Origin: Thermoflexales bacterium
GTDB taxonomy: Bacteria; Chloroflexota; Anaerolineae; B4-G1
DNA: 7,936 bases
Assembly (NCBI GenBank): GCA_007118795.1
Contig: SKQX01000050.1
Span: 1 to 7,936 of the forward strand
Direction: 5' to 3'
The notes beneath the pieces were generated by a model that searched no databases, was not told the DNA's origin, and saw nothing but the letters and a program-made list of their open reading frames with translations. The position numbers were made by a program, and so were the translations under genes. This document shows positions 5,830 through 7,936 of this stretch, piece after piece; position 1 is the stretch's first letter; the number at the start of each line of letters is the position of its first letter.

Positions 5830-6921
5830 ATGGTTCGCCTGCAAGCCTTCGCCTGCGATCACTGTGCAGTGCCCTTGCCTCCCGGTCACCGGTTTCCCAT
5901 GGAGAAGTACCTTCTGCTGCGGGAAGCCGTGATGGCTGCCGATCTGATCCCGCCTGTCTGCGTGGTTGTGCCTCGGCCGGCCACGGATGAGCAGATCCTA
6001 CGGGCGCACGATCGGGACTACCTGGAGAAAGTCACAACCGGCTGCCTGACGACACAGGAGGTGCGACGGATCGGCTTCCCGTGGTCTCCGGGCCTCGTCC
6101 AGCGGGCCCGATGCTCCGTTGGCGGTACGATCAGCGCTTGTCGGGCTGCTTTGCGCGATGGCATCGCGGTGAACCTGGCGGGAGGAACTCATCACGCGTT
6201 CCGCGGCCACGGCGAAGGGTATTGCATCTTCAACGATAGTGTGATAGCTGTTCGTTCGATGCAGCAAGAGGGACGAATCGCGCGAGCCGTGATTCTCGAC
6301 GGTGATGTGCACCAGGGAAATGGCACCGCAGCCATCGCCGCTGCTGATCCAACCATCTTCACCCTCTCCATCCACGGTGAGCGCAATTTCCCCCTTCGGA
6401 AGGAACGCAGCGACCTCGACGTGGCTTTGCCTGATGGCACTGGTGATAGACCATATCTGGCGGCCTGGGATGCCAGCGTGCGACGGGCTCTGCGAATGGG
6501 GCTGAGCTGCGGTCCGCCGCGGGTCGATCTGGCCATATACCTGGCGGGGGTCGATCCTTATGAAGATGACCGGCTCGGACGCCTCGCCCTGAGCAAGACG
6601 GGCCTGGCACAACGAGATGCGCGGACGTTTGAGCTCTGTCGGGACGCTGGGGTCCCCGTGGCGACGGTGATGGCCGGGGGGTACGCGCGGCGCGTGGAGG
6701 ACACGGTAGCTATTCACCTGCAGACCGTGTGCCTCGCCGCCGAATGTGTGCGGGACGGTTATCCAGGTAAGGGGTCTTCTTCGGTCGCAGCCGCGGATTC
6801 TCTAGGGACATCCGGCGGCGCTCCCGGGCGCGACCGCGATGCGACATGGGACAGCCTCAACGGCCCACGGTCTGGCCCTCCCTCTCACGGGAGCTTCGGC
6901 TTGCCCAAAGCTGGGGTTTGA
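5830..6921 (+). CDS. Histone-deacetylase-family (class IV-like) zinc amidohydrolase
   Basis: Member of the arginase/deacetylase fold. Bacterial relatives remove acetyl groups from small molecules such as acetylpolyamines or from proteins; the substrate here is unknown. The N-terminus VPLPPGHRFPMEKY is the usual family opening and supports the ATG at 5830, although no good ribosome-binding site precedes it. The active site is intact: paired histidines 121-122 (GGTHHAF), zinc ligands Asp159 and His161 (DGDVHQGNG), Asp242 (GVDPYEDD) and the GGY loop with Tyr285. The NDS motif at 135-137 and the class IV-like GGTHHAFRGHGEGYC stretch are also present. The core ends near residue 310. The last 50 residues are a Gly/Ser/Pro-rich tail with no recognisable domain. 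The stop codon lies inside the -35 box of the next promoter, and the next gene is in the same reading frame. Confidence 0.92.
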   Translation: MVRLQAFACDHCAVPLPPGHRFPMEKYLLLREAVMAADLIPPVCVVVPRPATDEQILRAHDRDYLEKVTTGCLTTQEVRRIGFPWSPGLVQRARCSVGGTISACRAALRDGIAVNLAGGTHHAFRGHGEGYCIFNDSVIAVRSMQQEGRIARAVILDGDVHQGNGTAAIAAADPTIFTLSIHGERNFPLRKERSDLDVALPDGTGDRPYLAAWDASVRRALRMGLSCGPPRVDLAIYLAGVDPYEDDRLGRLALSKTGLAQRDARTFELCRDAGVPVATVMAGGYARRVEDTVAIHLQTVCLAAECVRDGYPGKGSSSVAAADSLGTSGGAPGRDRDATWDSLNGPRSGPPSHGSFGLPKAGV

Positions 6922-6946
6922 CGCGCTCTCCCTTTGCTGATACAAT
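6918..6946 (+). promoter_or_regulatory. Strong extended -10 promoter of the photolyase gene
   Basis: TTGACG (6918-6923), a 17-bp spacer and TACAAT (6941-6946) with an upstream TG (6938-6939). The TGATACAAT -10 region is identical to that of the RNase J promoter at 396-404. The predicted start near 6953 leaves a leader of about 77 nt. The -35 overlaps the TGA stop of the deacetylase gene. Confidence 0.75.
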
Positions 6947-7029
6947 CTCGTGGTGCACTAGCAAAAGCGATCCCCGGGCATAAGTCGGACCGGTTGGTCT
7001 GCTCTTTGAGAGGGAAGAATACTGGCCCA

Positions 7030-7936
7030 ATGGTCCAAGACCACGACGACCCGACGCGACACCTCGTGCTTGTGCTGGTGGAATCTCATTTTGCTGAGCA
7101 TCCAGGCAGCTCGGCGACCTTATTCGAGAGCTTCGATTGGCCGGTCGAGGCCGGGCAGGCACAGGAGGTGCTGACGGACTTCATTGACCACCGCCTCTCC
7201 GCTTTCGGATCGTATCAGGACGCCATGTGGACAGACGAGCTGTACCTGTACCACTCGCGCCTGTCAGCGGCTCTGAATCTAAAGCTGCTCGATCCTTGCC
7301 AGGCCATCGAGGCCGCCGAGCGGGCGTACGCTGAAGGGGGAGCACCCCTTAATGCCGTTGAGGGCTTCATACGACAGATACTGGGCTGGCGTGAGTACGT
7401 GCGGGGCATCTACTGGTCCCACATGCCGGCGTACGCTGAGCTGGACTACCTCGGTGCCGATGCTTCCCTGCCGGATTTTTACTGGACTGGCGAGACGGAG
7501 ATGACGTGCCTGCGCCAGTGTATCCAACAGACCCTGGACTACGGCTACGCCCATCATATCCAGCGGCTGATGGTGACCGGCCTCTTCGTGCTGCTGCTCG
7601 GTGTCGCCCCGTCCCTTGTGCACCGCTGGTACCTGGCGGTCTACGTCGACGCCGTCAAATGGGTGGAGCTGCCAAACACCCTTGGGATGTCGCAGTTTGC
7701 CGATGGTGGGATCATGGCGACCAAGCCCTATTGTGCCAGCGGCAGCTACATCCAGCGCATGAGCAACTATTGCGATGGCTGCCGGTACGATCCCGCGAAG
7801 CGGCTTGGGGAAGACGCCTGCCCGTTCACGACCCTTTACTGGGCTTTCCTCATGCGCCATGAAGACCGGCTGAGTCAAAACCCCCGTATGGGTCTTCAGC
7901 TCTACAATCTGCGCAGCATCCCGGGCGATGAGCGGC
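7030..7936 (+). CDS. N-terminally truncated FeS-BCP photolyase (PhrB/CryB-like), runs off window
   Basis: Matches the catalytic half of the iron-sulfur bacterial cryptochrome/photolyase family, which in its characterised members repairs (6-4) photoproducts using FAD. Residues 34-66 (FESFDWPV ... FGSYQDAM), 106-128 (APLNAVEGFIRQILGWREYV) and 173-184 (YAHHIQRLMVTG) are the FAD-domain hallmarks. Four cluster cysteines are present at 160, 248, 251 and 264, with PhrB's spacing of 88, 3 and 13. Trp152, Trp200 and Tyr201 align with its electron-transfer residues. All positions are offset by 190 from PhrB, so roughly the first 190 residues, including the Rossmann-like antenna domain, are absent. The start is uncertain: the ATG at 7030 has GAGAGGGAAG about 12 bases upstream, and the frame is open back to 6922. 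The C-terminus is probably 10-20 residues beyond the edge. Confidence 0.88.
   Translation, partial: MVQDHDDPTRHLVLVLVESHFAEHPGSSATLFESFDWPVEAGQAQEVLTDFIDHRLSAFGSYQDAMWTDELYLYHSRLSAALNLKLLDPCQAIEAAERAYAEGGAPLNAVEGFIRQILGWREYVRGIYWSHMPAYAELDYLGADASLPDFYWTGETEMTCLRQCIQQTLDYGYAHHIQRLMVTGLFVLLLGVAPSLVHRWYLAVYVDAVKWVELPNTLGMSQFADGGIMATKPYCASGSYIQRMSNYCDGCRYDPAKRLGEDACPFTTLYWAFLMRHEDRLSQNPRMGLQLYNLRSIPGDER

Noticed and set aside
7279..7878. A 199-codon minus-strand open frame opposite the photolyase gene.
   Set aside because: The plus strand carries a clear FeS-BCP protein with all signature residues, so the minus frame is a shadow.
1..7936. CRISPR array, tRNA or rRNA genes.
   Set aside because: No regularly spaced repeats, tRNA cloverleaf with a T-loop and anticodon arm, or rRNA signature was seen on either strand.

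Overview
The window looks like a piece of a moderately GC-rich bacterial chromosome, most likely Chloroflexota. The basis is the gene set: a stand-alone XPB/Ssl2-type helicase-associated domain protein, ribonuclease J, a class IV-like histone-deacetylase-family enzyme and an iron-sulfur photolyase. Promoters are readable sigma70-type sites. The taxonomic call is an inference from family distribution and was not tested by search.

Layout. Positions 1-375 appear accessory or degraded. They hold a short reading frame that stops after 20 codons and resembles the start of an HD-domain hydrolase, then a 137-nt imperfect palindrome flanked by roughly 20-nt direct repeats. A near-consensus promoter at 377-404 follows directly, then a structured leader ending in a hairpin plus seven T residues (455-546), then the RNase J gene (585-2237). 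Two hairpins fill the gap to a convergent minus-strand gene (2397-4118), whose product carries a Helicase_C_3 domain. That gene's -10 box lies so close to its ATG that the mRNA is probably leaderless or nearly so. A divergent promoter (4342-4369) drives a DUF1232 membrane protein (4413-4823). The DUF1232 stop codon is closely linked to the start of a GH25 lysozyme with a C-terminal SH3 domain and no export signal. Next come a histone-deacetylase-family gene (5830-6921) and a photolyase-related gene (7030 to the window edge).

The most notable object is the last gene. It keeps all four Fe-S cysteines and the tryptophan/tyrosine electron-transfer residues of the FeS-BCP (PhrB/CryB) photolyase family, at exactly PhrB spacing. 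It lacks about 190 N-terminal residues, which form the antenna-binding Rossmann-like domain. The space upstream is too short to encode them. It has its own consensus extended -10 promoter, so it may be expressed as a minimal photolyase core. It also shares the reading frame of the deacetylase gene, with a single TGA between them.

The genes do not form one obvious pathway. RNA turnover (RNase J), a DNA-binding-type protein, cell-wall hydrolysis, deacetylation and DNA photorepair sit side by side as ordinary chromosomal neighbours. The second point of interest is the RNase J leader, which looks like a transcription attenuator.
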